Assembly: GCF_019084075.1 (NCBI RefSeq)
Contig: NZ_JAHREN010000001.1
Location: 3,445,501-3,509,500, forward strand
From: Siccirubricoccus sp. G192
GTDB taxonomy: Bacteria; Pseudomonadota; Alphaproteobacteria; Acetobacterales; Acetobacteraceae
Length of the DNA stretch: 64,000 bases
Direction of reading: 5' to 3'
The notes under the pieces are model-generated. The model searched no databases and had not been told where the DNA came from. It worked only from the letters and a program-made list of their open reading frames with translations. Position 1 is the stretch's first letter; every line of letters starts with the position of its first letter. This document shows positions 36,631-46,186 of the stretch, piece after piece. A program made the translations under genes and the position numbers.

Positions 36631-37077
36631 ATGGACGATACCAATATGGCCTCTCGCCGCCCCGCCGCCACGGCCGCGATCTCGGCCCGGACCGGGTTGG
36701 ACGACGCCCTGCTGGAACGCGTAGTGCGCGTCTTCTACGGCACCGCCCGGCACGACCCGCTGCTGGCGCCGATCTTCGCCCGCATCACGGACTGGGAGTC
36801 GCATGTGGAGCGGATCAGCGCCTTCTGGTCCTCGGTGGCGCTGCAGAGCGGCCGCTACCATGGCCAACCGATGGAGGCGCATCTGCCGCTCGGCCTCAAG
36901 CCCGAGCATTTTGCCCGCTGGCTCGAATTATGGGAGGAGACGGCGCAGGCCGAATGCCCGCCGGAGGGCGCCGCGCTGCTGGTCAACCGCGCCCGGCGGA
37001 TCGCCGACAGCCTGCAACACGCGGTCGCCTTCCATGCCGGCGCCCTGCCGCCGGTGCGGCGGCGCGGCACTGCCTGA
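36631..37077 (+). CDS. Group III truncated haemoglobin
   Basis: A 148-residue protein. Residues 31-49 (VVRVFYGTARHDPLLAPIF) hold the B helix with F35/Y36, FWSSVALQSGRYHGQPMEAH is the typical group III (trHbC) block, and H93 in KPEHFARWLEL is placed as the proximal haem ligand. The ending LVNRARRIADSLQHAVAFHAG matches the H helix. It would handle oxygen, NO or other ligands in the cytoplasm. The ATG at 36631 or the Met at residue 6 may be the true start. It is convergent with the aldehyde dehydrogenase gene. Confidence 0.88.
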   Translation: MDDTNMASRRPAATAAISARTGLDDALLERVVRVFYGTARHDPLLAPIFARITDWESHVERISAFWSSVALQSGRYHGQPMEAHLPLGLKPEHFARWLELWEETAQAECPPEGAALLVNRARRIADSLQHAVAFHAGALPPVRRRGTA

Positions 37078-37097
37078 CGCCGATTGCCGGGCCGGAA

Positions 37098-37129
37098 GGC
37101 CGCGCCGGTTCCGACGCGGCCGGAACCGG
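37098..37129. other. Two interleaved inverted repeats between convergent genes
   Basis: GGCCGCG (37098-37104) pairs with CGCGGCC (37115-37121), and CCGGTTCC (37105-37112) pairs with GGAACCGG (37122-37129). The two stems interleave, with only two bases between them, so they are alternatives rather than one structure. The site lies between the ends of the haemoglobin and aldehyde dehydrogenase genes, where a bidirectional terminator would be expected. No T run follows on either strand. Confidence 0.4.
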
Positions 37130-37172
37130 GGCGGCGCGGTAGGATCTCCGCGCCTGCCCCTTCGCGTACGGG

Positions 37173-38609
37173 CTACAGCCCCGCCTGGCTCACGAACTTC
37201 GTGTTGAGATAGGCTTCGATCGCCTCGGAGCCGCCCTCGCTGCCATAGCCGCTGTCCTTCATGCCGCCGAAGGGCACCTCGGGCAGCGCCAGGCCGAGAT
37301 GGTTGATCGTCATCATCCCGCTCTCGACCTTGGCCGCGATGGCATTCGCGGTCTTGGCGGAACGGGTGAAGGCATAGGAGGCCAGGCCATAGGGCAGCCG
37401 GTTCGCCTCCTCCACCACCTCGTCGAATTCGCGGAAGGGCGAGATCAGCGCGAGCGGGCCGAAGGGTTCCTCGTTCATCACCCGCGCTTCCTTCGGCACA
37501 TTGGTCATGACCGTCGGCTCGAAGAAGTAGCCCTTGTTGCCGATGCGGTTGCCGCCGGTGCGGACCTCGCCGCCCCGGGACTTGGCGTCCTGGATCAGCC
37601 CCTCCACCCAGGGGATGCGCCGGTCATGCACGAGCGGCCCCATCTGGGTGCCCTCATCCATGCCATTGCCGACCTTCACCGCCTTGGCGGCGGTGATGAA
37701 ACGCTCGACGAAGGGCTCATAGAGCCGCTCCTGGATCAGGAAGCGGGTCGGTGAGACGCAGACCTGGCCGGCATTGCGGAACTTGGCCCCTGCCAGGGTG
37801 CGCGCCGCCAGCTCCAGATCCGCATCGTCGAAGACGATGGCCGGTGCATGGCCGCCGAGTTCCATGGTCGCGCGCTTCATGTGCAGCCCGGCCAGCGCCG
37901 CCAACTGCTTGCCTACCGGGGTGGAGCCGGTGAATGTCACCTTGCGGATCACCGGATGCGGGATCAGGTATTCGCTGATCTCGGCCGGCACGCCATAGAC
38001 CAGGTTGGCGACACCCGCCGGCAGCCCGGCATCGACGAAGCAACGGATCAGCTCGGCCGGGCTGGCCGGCGTCTCCTCCGGCGCCTTGACGATGATGGAG
38101 CAGCCGGTGGCCACCGCGGCGGAGAGCTTCCGCACCACTTGGTTGATGGGGAAATTCCACGGCGTGAAGGCGGCGACGGGGCCCACCGGCTCCTTGATGA
38201 CCAGCTGGTAGACGCCCTCGGCCCGGGCCGGGATGACGCGGCCATAGGCGCGGCGGGCCTCCTCGGCGAACCAGTCGATGACATCGGCGCCGGCCATCAC
38301 CTCCATCTTGGCTTCCGGCAGCGGCTTGCCCTGTTCCTGGGTCATCAGCGCGGCAATCGCATCGGCACGGGAGCGCAGCAGGTCGGCGGCCTTGCGCATC
38401 AGCTTGGAACGATCGAAGGCCGAAACCTTCTTCCAGGTCTGGAAGCCCTTTTCGGCCGCCTCCAGCGCCTCGTCGAGGTCGTCGCGGCCGGCATGGGCGA
38501 CGGTGCCGAGCACTTCGATGGTGGCGGGGTTCAGCACCTCCAGGGTGCGGCCGGACCGGGCCGGGCGCCACTCGCCATTGATGTGCAGCTGGACATTCGG
38601 ATAGGCCAT
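37173..38609 (-). CDS. NAD(P)-dependent aldehyde dehydrogenase, succinate-semialdehyde type
   Basis: A 478-residue aldehyde dehydrogenase of the usual length. [15 protein letters not shown], the Rossmann [11 protein letters not shown]250 (MELGGHAP) as general base and C284 ([10 protein letters not shown]) as nucleophile are all present. The overall pattern is closest to succinate-semialdehyde dehydrogenases (GabD type). The start at 38607-38609 gives [17 protein letters not shown]; a longer frame to 38708 is not supported. It is alone in its transcript, so the aldehyde is uncertain. Confidence 0.9.
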   Translation of the reverse strand: MAYPNVQLHINGEWRPARSGRTLEVLNPATIEVLGTVAHAGRDDLDEALEAAEKGFQTWKKVSAFDRSKLMRKAADLLRSRADAIAALMTQEQGKPLPEAKMEVMAGADVIDWFAEEARRAYGRVIPARAEGVYQLVIKEPVGPVAAFTPWNFPINQVVRKLSAAVATGCSIIVKAPEETPASPAELIRCFVDAGLPAGVANLVYGVPAEISEYLIPHPVIRKVTFTGSTPVGKQLAALAGLHMKRATMELGGHAPAIVFDDADLELAARTLAGAKFRNAGQVCVSPTRFLIQERLYEPFVERFITAAKAVKVGNGMDEGTQMGPLVHDRRIPWVEGLIQDAKSRGGEVRTGGNRIGNKGYFFEPTVMTNVPKEARVMNEEPFGPLALISPFREFDEVVEEANRLPYGLASYAFTRSAKTANAIAAKVESGMMTINHLGLALPEVPFGGMKDSGYGSEGGSEAIEAYLNTKFVSQAGL

Positions 38610-38720
38610 GGGGGTCTCCTTATTGCCCGGCCGGAAGCCACCGGGTTCAATCCGGGCCGCACTGTGGCCGCAGGACGGGCCGGCGGCAACCGGGGGGCCG
38701 AACTGCACGGTGCGATGGCC

Positions 38721-39845
38721 TCAGATCCGTTCCGCCAGCCGTTCCGCCAGCGCGTCATGCTGCGCCGCCACCGCCGCGGCCTGGCGCAGCGCCAGCAGCC
38801 GCGATGCCTGGCGCAGCCCCCGCCGGAAGGCCTCGCTGGCCGCATAGTCCCGCATCAGCGCCACCACCTCCCGCGCATCCCTGGCCTGGTGGCCGGGATG
38901 CTCTGCCGGCAGCCCGGCGAAGGCATCGCGGGTGCCGAGCACCGGCCGGCCGAAGGCCAGCGCCTCCACGGTCTTGATCTTGAGGCCGGTGCCGCCGGTC
39001 ATCGGGTTCAGCACGCAGTCCACCGCGCGGTAGAAAGCCGCGGCCTCCGGCACCGGGTCCAGCAGCAGCGGGCGCGAGGCCAGGGTGAGGTCGCGCCGCC
39101 GCAGGATCTGACCGGCCAGCAGCCAGCTGAGGTCCGGCGCCGCCGCCAGCGCCGCGTCCAGCGCCCGCACCGAGGCGGCGTTCCAGGGATTGGCGCTGCC
39201 GAGATAGCCGAACATCGCCCGTGCCGCGCTGCATTCCGGCGCCTCCAGGAAGCGCAGCGGCGGCATATGGCCGAGCGTCAGCACCGGCACCGCGCTGCGT
39301 TCGCGGAGCGCCGCAGCCTCCGCCTCCTGGATCGCCAGGACCAGATCGGCGCGGGCCAGGCCGCGCGCCTCCTCCGCCCGCGTGGTGAAGAACCAGGAGG
39401 GGTCGAGCCCCTCGGCGCGGGCCACCAGATGCCGGTCGCCGAAGAGGTCATGGGTGTCGATCAGGCGCAGCGCGCCCCGGGCACCCTCCAGCACGCGCGA
39501 CATCCAGACGTAATTCACCACGAGAGCGTCGTAGCGGCCGGCGCGCTGCATGGCCGCCACGCGTTCGGCCAGGAGGCAGGGGCACCAGTCATCGAGCCCC
39601 CAGCAGCCGGGCAGGCTGGGCTCGCCGATGCGCTCGGCCGGCACCAGGTGCAGCGCGTGCCAGAACCCCGCCATGGCGTCCCGCTGCGCCGGCGTGATGC
39701 CCTCGGCGGTGTAGTAGAGGAATTCGCAGATCAGGCCGCGCGCCATCATCTCCCGCCCGAAGGCCTGGATGCGGGCGGCATTGCCCTGATCCGCGGGATG
39801 CGAGGCGATGGGCGAGACGATCAGCAGCCGGGCGGCGCGGCTCAC
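38721..39845 (-). CDS. Glycosyltransferase, GT4-like
   Basis: A 374-residue glycosyltransferase of the GT-B fold. It begins RLLIVSPIASHPADQGNAARI, has IDTHDLFGDRHL in the first lobe, and GYLGSANPWNAASVRALDAAL (a GT4 sugar-nucleotide site start) in the second. VLNPMTGGTGLKIKTVEALAFGRP is the donor-binding block with an E-x7-E-like arrangement (only the first Glu clear). It overlaps the 302-residue unknown protein gene by four bases (ATGA). It is the last gene of the small glycosylation operon. Confidence 0.85.
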   Translation of the reverse strand: MSRAARLLIVSPIASHPADQGNAARIQAFGREMMARGLICEFLYYTAEGITPAQRDAMAGFWHALHLVPAERIGEPSLPGCWGLDDWCPCLLAERVAAMQRAGRYDALVVNYVWMSRVLEGARGALRLIDTHDLFGDRHLVARAEGLDPSWFFTTRAEEARGLARADLVLAIQEAEAAALRERSAVPVLTLGHMPPLRFLEAPECSAARAMFGYLGSANPWNAASVRALDAALAAAPDLSWLLAGQILRRRDLTLASRPLLLDPVPEAAAFYRAVDCVLNPMTGGTGLKIKTVEALAFGRPVLGTRDAFAGLPAEHPGHQARDAREVVALMRDYAASEAFRRGLRQASRLLALRQAAAVAAQHDALAERLAERI

Positions 39846-40750
39846 GGCAGCAACTCCAGGCCGGTGAGCGCGGCGGCCGTGCCGCCCGGCAGCGCGAGGC
39901 CGAGCACCAGCGCCCGCTCCGGCGTGCCCTCCGGCAATGGCGGCACCTCGGCCTCCAGGGCCAGCGATCCCTCCGGTCCGGGTAGGACGCTCGCGGGATG
40001 CCGCAGCCCGTCCAGGAACAGCGCCGGCGCCACCGGACCAGCCGCCGCCAGTTGCAGCCGCAGCCGAGCCGGCCGCGTGCCGAGCAGCAGGCGCAGCCTG
40101 GGGCCGAGCGGCAGCCGCCCCTCCCTGGCCCCGCCAGGCAGGTCATGCACCAGCGCCTCGGGCGGAATCGACAGCGGTGGCAGCGTGACCCCCTGCGGCG
40201 CCAGCAAGGCCAAGCTGCCAAGACGCGGCGAGATCAGCCGCCCGCCCTGGTCCCAGCCACCACCCAGGGCTGCGCCGGCCCGGCGCAATTGCTCGAACAA
40301 CGCCGCCGTGCGGGGCACCGGCACCAGCAGGTCGTGCCGCGCCACCCGCGCGGCGCTGCCGAGCAGCAGGATGATCCGGCCCCGCTCGCCGCCTGGGGGA
40401 TCGGGCGCCTCGCCGGGCAGCAGCAGCAGCGCCTCGGGCGGTAGGCCGGCCGGCGCCGGCCCGGCGAGGCGGAGCAGCCGCTCCGGCGCCTCGCCCCAGG
40501 CGGCCGGGGCCCCGGCCAGCAGCGCCGCATCGCCGGCACGGTCGAAGCCGCACAGGGCGCGGCGGCCACCTTCCTGGCGGAAGCGCCGGAGCAGCGCGTG
40601 TTCCGCCACCGGCAGGCTCGCCGCATCGCCCGCGCCGCAGAGCGTGCCGGGCAGCCAGGGGAACAGCAGCGGGGCGGGCAGGCCGAGATCCAATGCCCGG
40701 AGGCCAGGCAGGGCCCGGGCCAGCAGCGCGGCGAGCAGCGGCGCGCTCAA
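39842..40750 (-). CDS. Unrecognised 302-residue protein in glycosylation operon
   Basis: A 302-residue Leu/Pro/Ala-rich protein. The N-terminus (LLAALLARALPGLRALDLGL) has no clear signal peptide, and the C-terminal half is a run of short hydrophobic strands (PARLRLQLAAAGPVAPALFLDG, SLALEAEVPPLP) that could form a beta-sandwich or carbohydrate-binding-like domain. It overlaps the genes on both sides by four bases, so it is translated together with two glycosyltransferases. I do not recognise its family. The coding frame is supported by the ATGA overlaps. Confidence 0.65.
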   Translation of the reverse strand: MSAPLLAALLARALPGLRALDLGLPAPLLFPWLPGTLCGAGDAASLPVAEHALLRRFRQEGGRRALCGFDRAGDAALLAGAPAAWGEAPERLLRLAGPAPAGLPPEALLLLPGEAPDPPGGERGRIILLLGSAARVARHDLLVPVPRTAALFEQLRRAGAALGGGWDQGGRLISPRLGSLALLAPQGVTLPPLSIPPEALVHDLPGGAREGRLPLGPRLRLLLGTRPARLRLQLAAAGPVAPALFLDGLRHPASVLPGPEGSLALEAEVPPLPEGTPERALVLGLALPGGTAAALTGLELLP

Positions 40751-42204
40751 GCCCAGCCGCTGAGATCGAGGTCGAGCAGCAGCCCGGCCGGCGCCGCCTG
40801 CACCCGCAGCCGCAGCAGCCGGGCCTGCGGCGGCAGCAGCGCCGCGGCCAGGCCGGGCCGTTCCAGCGAAAGCGCCGCCAGAGCCTCAAGATCGGGCGCC
40901 GCCAGGAACAGCCGGCAGGCGCCGGCGAGGCCGGCAAGCGCGGCGGCGACGGCCTCGGGGGCCAGATCCGGGCCGGCCACCAGTTCGATCAGCGGCGGTG
41001 GGCCGGCAGGCGGCGCCGCCACCGGGCGCGCCAGCGACTCCTCGATCACCGCGGCATAACGGGCGGCAACGGTGGGCAGCGCCATCTCGGCCAGGGCATG
41101 GCGGCGCCCGGCCTCGCCGGTCGCCCGGGCGCGGGCGGGGTCGGCGGCCAGCGCCCGCAGGGCTTCGGCGAGCGCCGGCACCGCGCCGGCCAGCGGCAGG
41201 TGCAGCACGGCGTCGCGCGGGAGCTCGGCATAGGCCCCGGTCTCGGAGACGATGCAGCAGGTGCCGCAGGCGAAGGCGCGGGCGAGCGAGCCGGAACTCT
41301 CGCCGCCCGAGGGGAAGCGCAGGTTCACCAGCACGTCGCAGGCGGCGATATGGTCGTCCAGCGCCGGTGCGTCGAGGAAGCCGGTGATGCGCGCCCGGTC
41401 CCGCAGCCCCGGCCGCTCGACGATGCGGGCGCCGAGCGGGTATTCCTCCGGCCGCTCCGCCCCGGCATGGATCCAGAGCAGCTCCGGGCCGGCCAGTTCC
41501 AGCGCCTCGATCAGCCAGTCGAAGCGCTTGGCCGCGGTGGCGAAGCCGGCGGTGCAGACCAGGAAGGCATCCTCCGGGATGCCGAGCCGCGCCCGCGCCG
41601 CCGCCCGCGAGGGCGGCGCGAAGGGCGGCAGCAGATGCGGGATGACCGCGACATGTGCGGTCGCCGCCGCCCCGTGCAGCGCTCGCAGCCGGGCGCGGGC
41701 GAAGCGCGAATGCACCACCACGGCGCGCGAGCGCGCCAGGCACTCGCCGGCCAGGTCGAAGAGCAGGTGGTTGGCGCGGCTCTGCACCCCATGCTCGCGC
41801 AGGTGCCGCGCATAGGTGGCGGCGAGAATGGGCGGTCCCGCCCGCATGCCGGAAAGGATCGTTGCCTGGCTCTCACCCGATGTCTCGTGCAGATGCAGCA
41901 GCCCGGGGTCGTGCAGGGTAGTGACGCCGGGATGCAGCCGGAGCGCCCGCAACACGAAGCCATGGCCGGGATTGTTGCCGAGCTGGTGCAGCACCCGCCC
42001 ACCGGGCGCGATCCGCCGATGCGCCAGCGCCGCATCGAGCACCGGGACGCCGGGCGGCGCCTCGGCCAGCCAGTCCTCGCAGGCGGCGGCGCAGTCGTAT
42101 TCGGCGGAGAGCGCGCCGAGCAGCATCGCGGCGTAGTCGGCGATGCCGTTCCGCTCCGGCGGCAGTGGCGTGAACACCGTCAGGGGATGGCCCGGCCCGC
42201 GCAT
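40747..42204 (-). CDS. Glycosyltransferase, GT4-like, with C-terminal extension
   Basis: A 485-residue protein, longer than ordinary GT4 enzymes (350-400). The GT-B parts are VFTPLPPERNGIADYAAMLL (N-lobe), HSRFARARL, CTAGFATAAKRFDWLIEAL and VNLRFPSGGESSGSLARAFACG (donor block with E and G). After about residue 390 an extension of about 90 residues follows (LIELVAGPDLAPEAVAAALAG, LLPPQARLLRLRVQA). It overlaps the 302-residue gene by four bases. It is the first gene of the operon and divergent from the 426-residue unknown gene. Confidence 0.85.
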   Translation of the reverse strand: MRGPGHPLTVFTPLPPERNGIADYAAMLLGALSAEYDCAAACEDWLAEAPPGVPVLDAALAHRRIAPGGRVLHQLGNNPGHGFVLRALRLHPGVTTLHDPGLLHLHETSGESQATILSGMRAGPPILAATYARHLREHGVQSRANHLLFDLAGECLARSRAVVVHSRFARARLRALHGAAATAHVAVIPHLLPPFAPPSRAAARARLGIPEDAFLVCTAGFATAAKRFDWLIEALELAGPELLWIHAGAERPEEYPLGARIVERPGLRDRARITGFLDAPALDDHIAACDVLVNLRFPSGGESSGSLARAFACGTCCIVSETGAYAELPRDAVLHLPLAGAVPALAEALRALAADPARARATGEAGRRHALAEMALPTVAARYAAVIEESLARPVAAPPAGPPPLIELVAGPDLAPEAVAAALAGLAGACRLFLAAPDLEALAALSLERPGLAAALLPPQARLLRLRVQAAPAGLLLDLDLSGWA

Positions 42205-42318
42205 GCGCCCTTTGTCGTGCTCCGCTGCTGCCGGGGCGGTAGCCTGCGCGCCGGCCGCTGTCCAGCGGTGCCCGCCCGGCTGGACACTGCCGCTGCACGC
42301 GTGCTAGCGCCGCCGGGC

Positions 42319-43599
42319 ATGGACGGCACCGCGGCCGCGAATTTCCCCTTCCTCCCCAGCGGCGCCAGCCGGCAGGGCATCGCGCTGCTGTGCCTGCGGC
42401 GCTTCGCCGAACCGGGCGGGATCCTGGTGCATTGCCGCGGTATCGAGGTCGGCCACCTGCCGCTCCGCCGCGCCATCGAGCCGGATGAGGTGCTGGAGGT
42501 GCAGGTCGCGCGCCTGCCGCGCGTGGCGCTGCCGGCCGAATTGCGCTTCTCCCTGGCCATCGACGGCCCTGATCTCGCCCCGCCCTGGCGGCTGGAGGCG
42601 CCCGCCGCGGCGCTGACCCTGCTTGGCCCGCCCGCGCCGCGGGTCGAGGACGTGACGCTCGACCATGGCGTGCTGCGCGGCGTGGCGGTGGAGCGGGTGA
42701 ACGGGCTGCTCGACCCCGTGCTCTATGCCCGGATCAACGATGCCGGCGCCCGCGCCGTGACGGTGGAGGCGCCGGTGGCCCTGGCCGAGGGCGGCTGCGC
42801 CTTCCGCTTCGCCCTGGCGCTGGAGCCGGCCGATCTCGGCGAGACCGGGCTCGCGGTCACGCTGCAACTGGTGGGAATGGCGGGGCCGCTGGCCCGCTTC
42901 GCCTGGACCCGCGCCGGCGCCGGTGAGGCGGAGCGGCGGGTGGCCGAGCTGGAAGGCCGGCTGCGGCGCCTGGAACAGATCGCCGCCGGCGGGCTGGCGG
43001 AGGCGCAGGCGGCCATGCAGCGGCGCCTCGACATCCAGCAGGAACGCATCGATGCCTTCATCGAGGCCGCCGCCAGCCTGCTGCTGGACCGCCTGGCGCG
43101 GGAGCCGGAAGCCTCGGCGCCGCAGGCGCTGCGCGACCTGATCGCCACCACCGCGCCGCCCGTGCCGGAGACGGCGCCGCTCCGCCTCGGCGCCCGGGTG
43201 GAACTGTCGCCGGGGGCCGGCAATCTCGGCCCCGGCTGGCACGCGCCGGAACGCGATGCGGAGGGCGCCTTCCGCTGGATGGCGGACCGCGCCCTGGTGG
43301 TGAACCCGGAGCCGGACCGGCCGGTGGAGGCGGTGGAGTTGGAGGTCTCCCACCTCTATCGCAGCCCGGCGCCGGCCCTGCAGGCGAGCTTCGACGACCT
43401 GCCCTGCGCCGTGGCCGTGGCCCCCGCCGGGCCACGCCGCTTCACACTCCGCATCACCCCACCGGAGGGGGCCGCGCCCTGCCGGAGCCTGCATCTGGAA
43501 AGCCTCGCCAGCGGCTCCCCGGCGCAGGACGGGGTCAGCGCCGACAGCCGCCTGCTGTCGCTGGCGGTGGCGCGGCTGGTCTTTCATTACGGTGATTGA
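42319..43599 (+). CDS. Unrecognised 426-residue protein with central coiled coil
   Basis: A 426-residue protein. Both ends consist of short beta-strand-like pieces (GIALLCLRRFAEPGGILVHC; CAVAVAPAGPRRFTLRITPP). The middle (around residues 205-260) has heptad-like charged helices (AERRVAELEGRLRRLEQIAA, MQRRLDIQQERIDAFIEAAA), so a coiled-coil dimer or trimer is likely. It is divergent from the glycosylation operon. No signal peptide or transmembrane segment was seen. No family was recognised. No clear ribosome binding site precedes the ATG at 42319, so the start is tentative. Confidence 0.6.
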   Translation: MDGTAAANFPFLPSGASRQGIALLCLRRFAEPGGILVHCRGIEVGHLPLRRAIEPDEVLEVQVARLPRVALPAELRFSLAIDGPDLAPPWRLEAPAAALTLLGPPAPRVEDVTLDHGVLRGVAVERVNGLLDPVLYARINDAGARAVTVEAPVALAEGGCAFRFALALEPADLGETGLAVTLQLVGMAGPLARFAWTRAGAGEAERRVAELEGRLRRLEQIAAGGLAEAQAAMQRRLDIQQERIDAFIEAAASLLLDRLAREPEASAPQALRDLIATTAPPVPETAPLRLGARVELSPGAGNLGPGWHAPERDAEGAFRWMADRALVVNPEPDRPVEAVELEVSHLYRSPAPALQASFDDLPCAVAVAPAGPRRFTLRITPPEGAAPCRSLHLESLASGSPAQDGVSADSRLLSLAVARLVFHYGD

Positions 43600-43667
43600 A
43601 CCCGCCCGATGGCGGGGCCCCGGGCGGCCGGTGCGGGGTACCGGCCTTCCAGGGTGCCGGTTTCGGC

Positions 43668-43696
43668 TTCCATATTACTGTTTTATCAACTATAGG
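43668..43696 (+). promoter_or_regulatory. Possible sigma-70-type promoter for the 79-residue gene
   Basis: TTCCAT (43668-43673) and TATAGG (43691-43696) are 17 bases apart in an A+T-rich stretch, 29 bases before the ATG at 43725. The -35 match is weak. Confidence 0.35.
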
Positions 43697-43724
43697 TTGC
43701 GTACTCCATCGTAAGGACAGCCCC

Positions 43725-43964
43725 ATGGGGCGTTACGAAGCCCGCCTCGACGGAGGCAGCCTCGGCACCTTCGACGATCCCGAAGCGGCCCTGGAGGCGC
43801 TTTCCACCATGCTGCATTCGGCCTTCCGGAAGGGACGCCCGGCCCTGCCGGAGATCAGGGACATCCAGCAGGACCTGCCCTTCGAGGAGCAGGCGATCTG
43901 GGACTGGTTCGATGCCTGGGCAGGCGGCATGGCCGCCCAGCGGCCGCAGCGCGCCCACTCCTGA
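43725..43964 (+). CDS. Small hypothetical acidic protein
   Basis: A 79-residue protein starting MGRYEARLDGGSLGTFDDPE, with predicted helices (AALEALSTMLHSAFRKG and FEEQAIWDWFDAW). AAGGAC precedes the ATG. It has no transmembrane segment. I do not recognise it. It stands alone behind an A+T-rich promoter-like region. Confidence 0.65.
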   Translation: MGRYEARLDGGSLGTFDDPEAALEALSTMLHSAFRKGRPALPEIRDIQQDLPFEEQAIWDWFDAWAGGMAAQRPQRAHS

Positions 43965-44057
43965 CCGCTGCCGGGCCATCTGCCGCGCCCGCGTTGACCG
44001 GCACGCGGTTTGGCCCGACCTTCCCCACCGTCTGACGGCAGCGGGGAGAATCGAGAC

Positions 44058-45315
44058 ATGCCATCCGAGGGGCAGGTGCTGGACAGGAGCAGCCGTCCGG
44101 CCGAACCGGCGCCGCGCGTCACCACGGCCGAGGCCCGGCCGGCGCCGGCCGTGCCGCGCCCGCTGCGCCGCTTCCTGTCGCTGGATGATTTTGAGGCGGC
44201 GGCCAGGCGGCACCTGCCGCGGATGCTCTATGGCTTCGTCAGCGGCGCGGTGGAGACCGATGCCTCGCTGCGCGACAACCGCGACGCCTTCGCCGAATGG
44301 GGCTTCGTGCCGCGCGTGCTGGTGGATGTCGCCCCCCCGCGACACCATGACGACCCTGCTCGGCCGCCGCTACGCCGCGCCTTTCGGGATCGCGCCCATG
44401 GGCGCCTCGGCACTCTCGGCCTATCGTGGCGACCTGGTCTTCGCCGGCGCCAGCGCGGCGGCGGGGCTGCCGATGATCCTGAGCGGCTCCTCGCTGATCC
44501 GCATGGAGGAGGTGCGCGTCGCCGGCCCCACCGCCTGGTACCAGGCCTATCTGCCGGGCGAGCCGGCGCGGATCGAGCCGCTGGTGGACCGCGTGGCGCA
44601 GGCCGGCTTCGACACCTTCGTGCTGACCGTGGACGTGCCCGTCTCCTCCAACCGCGAGAACAACGTCCGCAACGGCTACAGCCTGCCGCTGCGGCCGAAT
44701 CCGCGCCTGGCCTGGGAGGGGATCAGCCATCCGCGCTGGCTCTTCGGCACCGCGCTGCGGACGCTCCGCCACCACGGCATGCCGCATTTCGAGAACCTGG
44801 ACGCGACCCGTGGTCCGCCGGTGCTCTCGGCCAACCTGATCCGGGCCATCGGCCGGCGCGACGGGCTGGCCTGGGAGCACCTTGAGCTGATCCGCGCCCG
44901 CTGGCCGGGGCATCTGGTCATCAAGGGCATCCTGTCGCCGCAGGATGCGCGGATCGCGCGCGAGAGCGGCGTGGATGGCGTCATGGTCTCGAACCATGGC
45001 GGGCGGCAATTGGATGGCGCCATCTCGCCGCTCCGCGCGCTGCCCGGGGTGGTGGCGGAGGCCGGCGGGATGGCGGTGATGCTGGATGGCGGCATCCGGC
45101 GCGGCTCGGACGTGCTGAAGGCGCTGGCGCTGGGGGCGCATTTCGTCTTCATCGGCCGGCCCTTCCTCTATGCCGCGGCGGTGGCGGGCGAGCCGGGCGT
45201 GCGGCACGCCATCACGCTGCTCTGGGAGGAGATCCACCGCAACATGGCGATGCTCGGCATCACCGACCTCGCGCAGCTGCGGCCGGAGATGCTGATGCGG
45301 ATCAGGGGCGGCTGA
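44058..45315 (+). pseudogene. FMN-dependent alpha-hydroxy-acid oxidase / L-lactate dehydrogenase family, frameshifted
   Basis: A flavoenzyme of about 418 residues after repair that oxidises 2-hydroxy acids to 2-oxo acids. The N-terminal part reads RRFLSLDDFEAAARRHLPRM and FVSGAVETDASLRDN. The frame breaks at a run of seven C (44332-44338). Taking one away gives VDVAPRDTMTTLLGRRY and then APFGIAPMGASALSAYRGD. The catalytic and FMN blocks SNHGGRQLDGA (His and Arg), LDGGIRRGSDVLKALALGA and FIGRPFLYAAA lie in the second part. It overlaps the convergent hydrolase gene by 14 bases. Cofactor and substrate side chains are consistent with lactate, glycolate or mandelate. Confidence 0.85.
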
Positions 45316-46099
45316 GGAGCCGCGCGCAGAAGCGGGTGATGGCACCGAGCGTCGCCTCCGGCGCCTCGCTCTGCGGCACATGGCCGATGCCGGGCAGCAG
45401 CAGCAGTTCCACCGGCCCGGCGGCGCGCTGCGCGATCCGGCGGGCATGTTCGGCGGTGCCATAGGGATCGGCCTCGCCCTGGATCACCAGCAGCGGCATG
45501 CGGATGGCGGCGAGTTCCCGGTCCAGGGTCCAGCCGGCGAAGCCGGGGTCGAGCCAGGTGTCGTTCCAGCCGTGGAAGACGATGTCGGGGTGGCTGTGCC
45601 GGCGCGCCAGTTGCTGCCGCAACCCGCCGGTGGCGTAGCGTTGCCGCGCCTCGGCCAGGCCCTCCAGGGTCACTGCTTCGACGAAGACATGCGGCGCGAT
45701 CAGCACCGCGCCGGCCACCCGCGGGTCCGGCGCGCAGCCGGCATGGATGGCGGCGATCGAGGCGCCGTCCGAATGGCCGAGCAGCAGGCAGCGGGTGATG
45801 CCGGCGGCATCCAGCACCTTCGGCAGCAGCGCCGCCTCGTCATGCAGGTAGCTGAAGGGCCGCGGCAGCGCCGCCGGATCGGAGCGGCCATAGCCGAGGC
45901 GCGACCAGGCGAAGACGCCGAGGCCGGTGGCCCGGGCCAGGGCGGCGGGGAAGCCGCGCCACAGCCCGACGCTGCCCAGCCCCTCATGCAGCAGCACGAT
46001 CACCGGCCCCGTCTCCGGCCCCATCTCCGCTCCCTTGGCCCACCAGGCGGCCTCCAGCCGGTGGCCGTTGATCCCGATCCAGCAGCCACGCGCATCCAT
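45302..46099 (-). CDS. Alpha/beta hydrolase
   Basis: A 265-residue hydrolase. LLHEGLGSVGLWRGF is the oxyanion block with the motif HEG, LLLGHSDGASIAAIHAG holds the nucleophile Ser, and LPGIGHVPQSEAPEATL holds the catalytic His near the end. The start at 46097-46099 (MDARGCWIGINGHRLEAAWW) gives the usual family length; the frame continues upstream only as a basic, non-homologous lead. It resembles hydrolases of aromatic or lactone catabolism, but no substrate can be named. The 3' end overlaps the hydroxy-acid oxidase gene by 14 bases. Confidence 0.86.
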   Translation of the reverse strand: MDARGCWIGINGHRLEAAWWAKGAEMGPETGPVIVLLHEGLGSVGLWRGFPAALARATGLGVFAWSRLGYGRSDPAALPRPFSYLHDEAALLPKVLDAAGITRCLLLGHSDGASIAAIHAGCAPDPRVAGAVLIAPHVFVEAVTLEGLAEARQRYATGGLRQQLARRHSHPDIVFHGWNDTWLDPGFAGWTLDRELAAIRMPLLVIQGEADPYGTAEHARRIAQRAAGPVELLLLPGIGHVPQSEAPEATLGAITRFCARLLSRP

Positions 46100-46186
46100 C
46101 AGCCCGGTTTCCCTCGCCGTGCCAGTGCAGCATAGCGGGTTGCCGGGGCGACGGCGCTTCAGCATCCTTGGCGCCGGAGGGGCCGG

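Noticed and set aside
43601-43616. CCCGCC-CGAT-GGCGGG hairpin as a terminator after the 426-residue gene
   Set aside because: No T run follows and such short G+C hairpins arise often in this composition.
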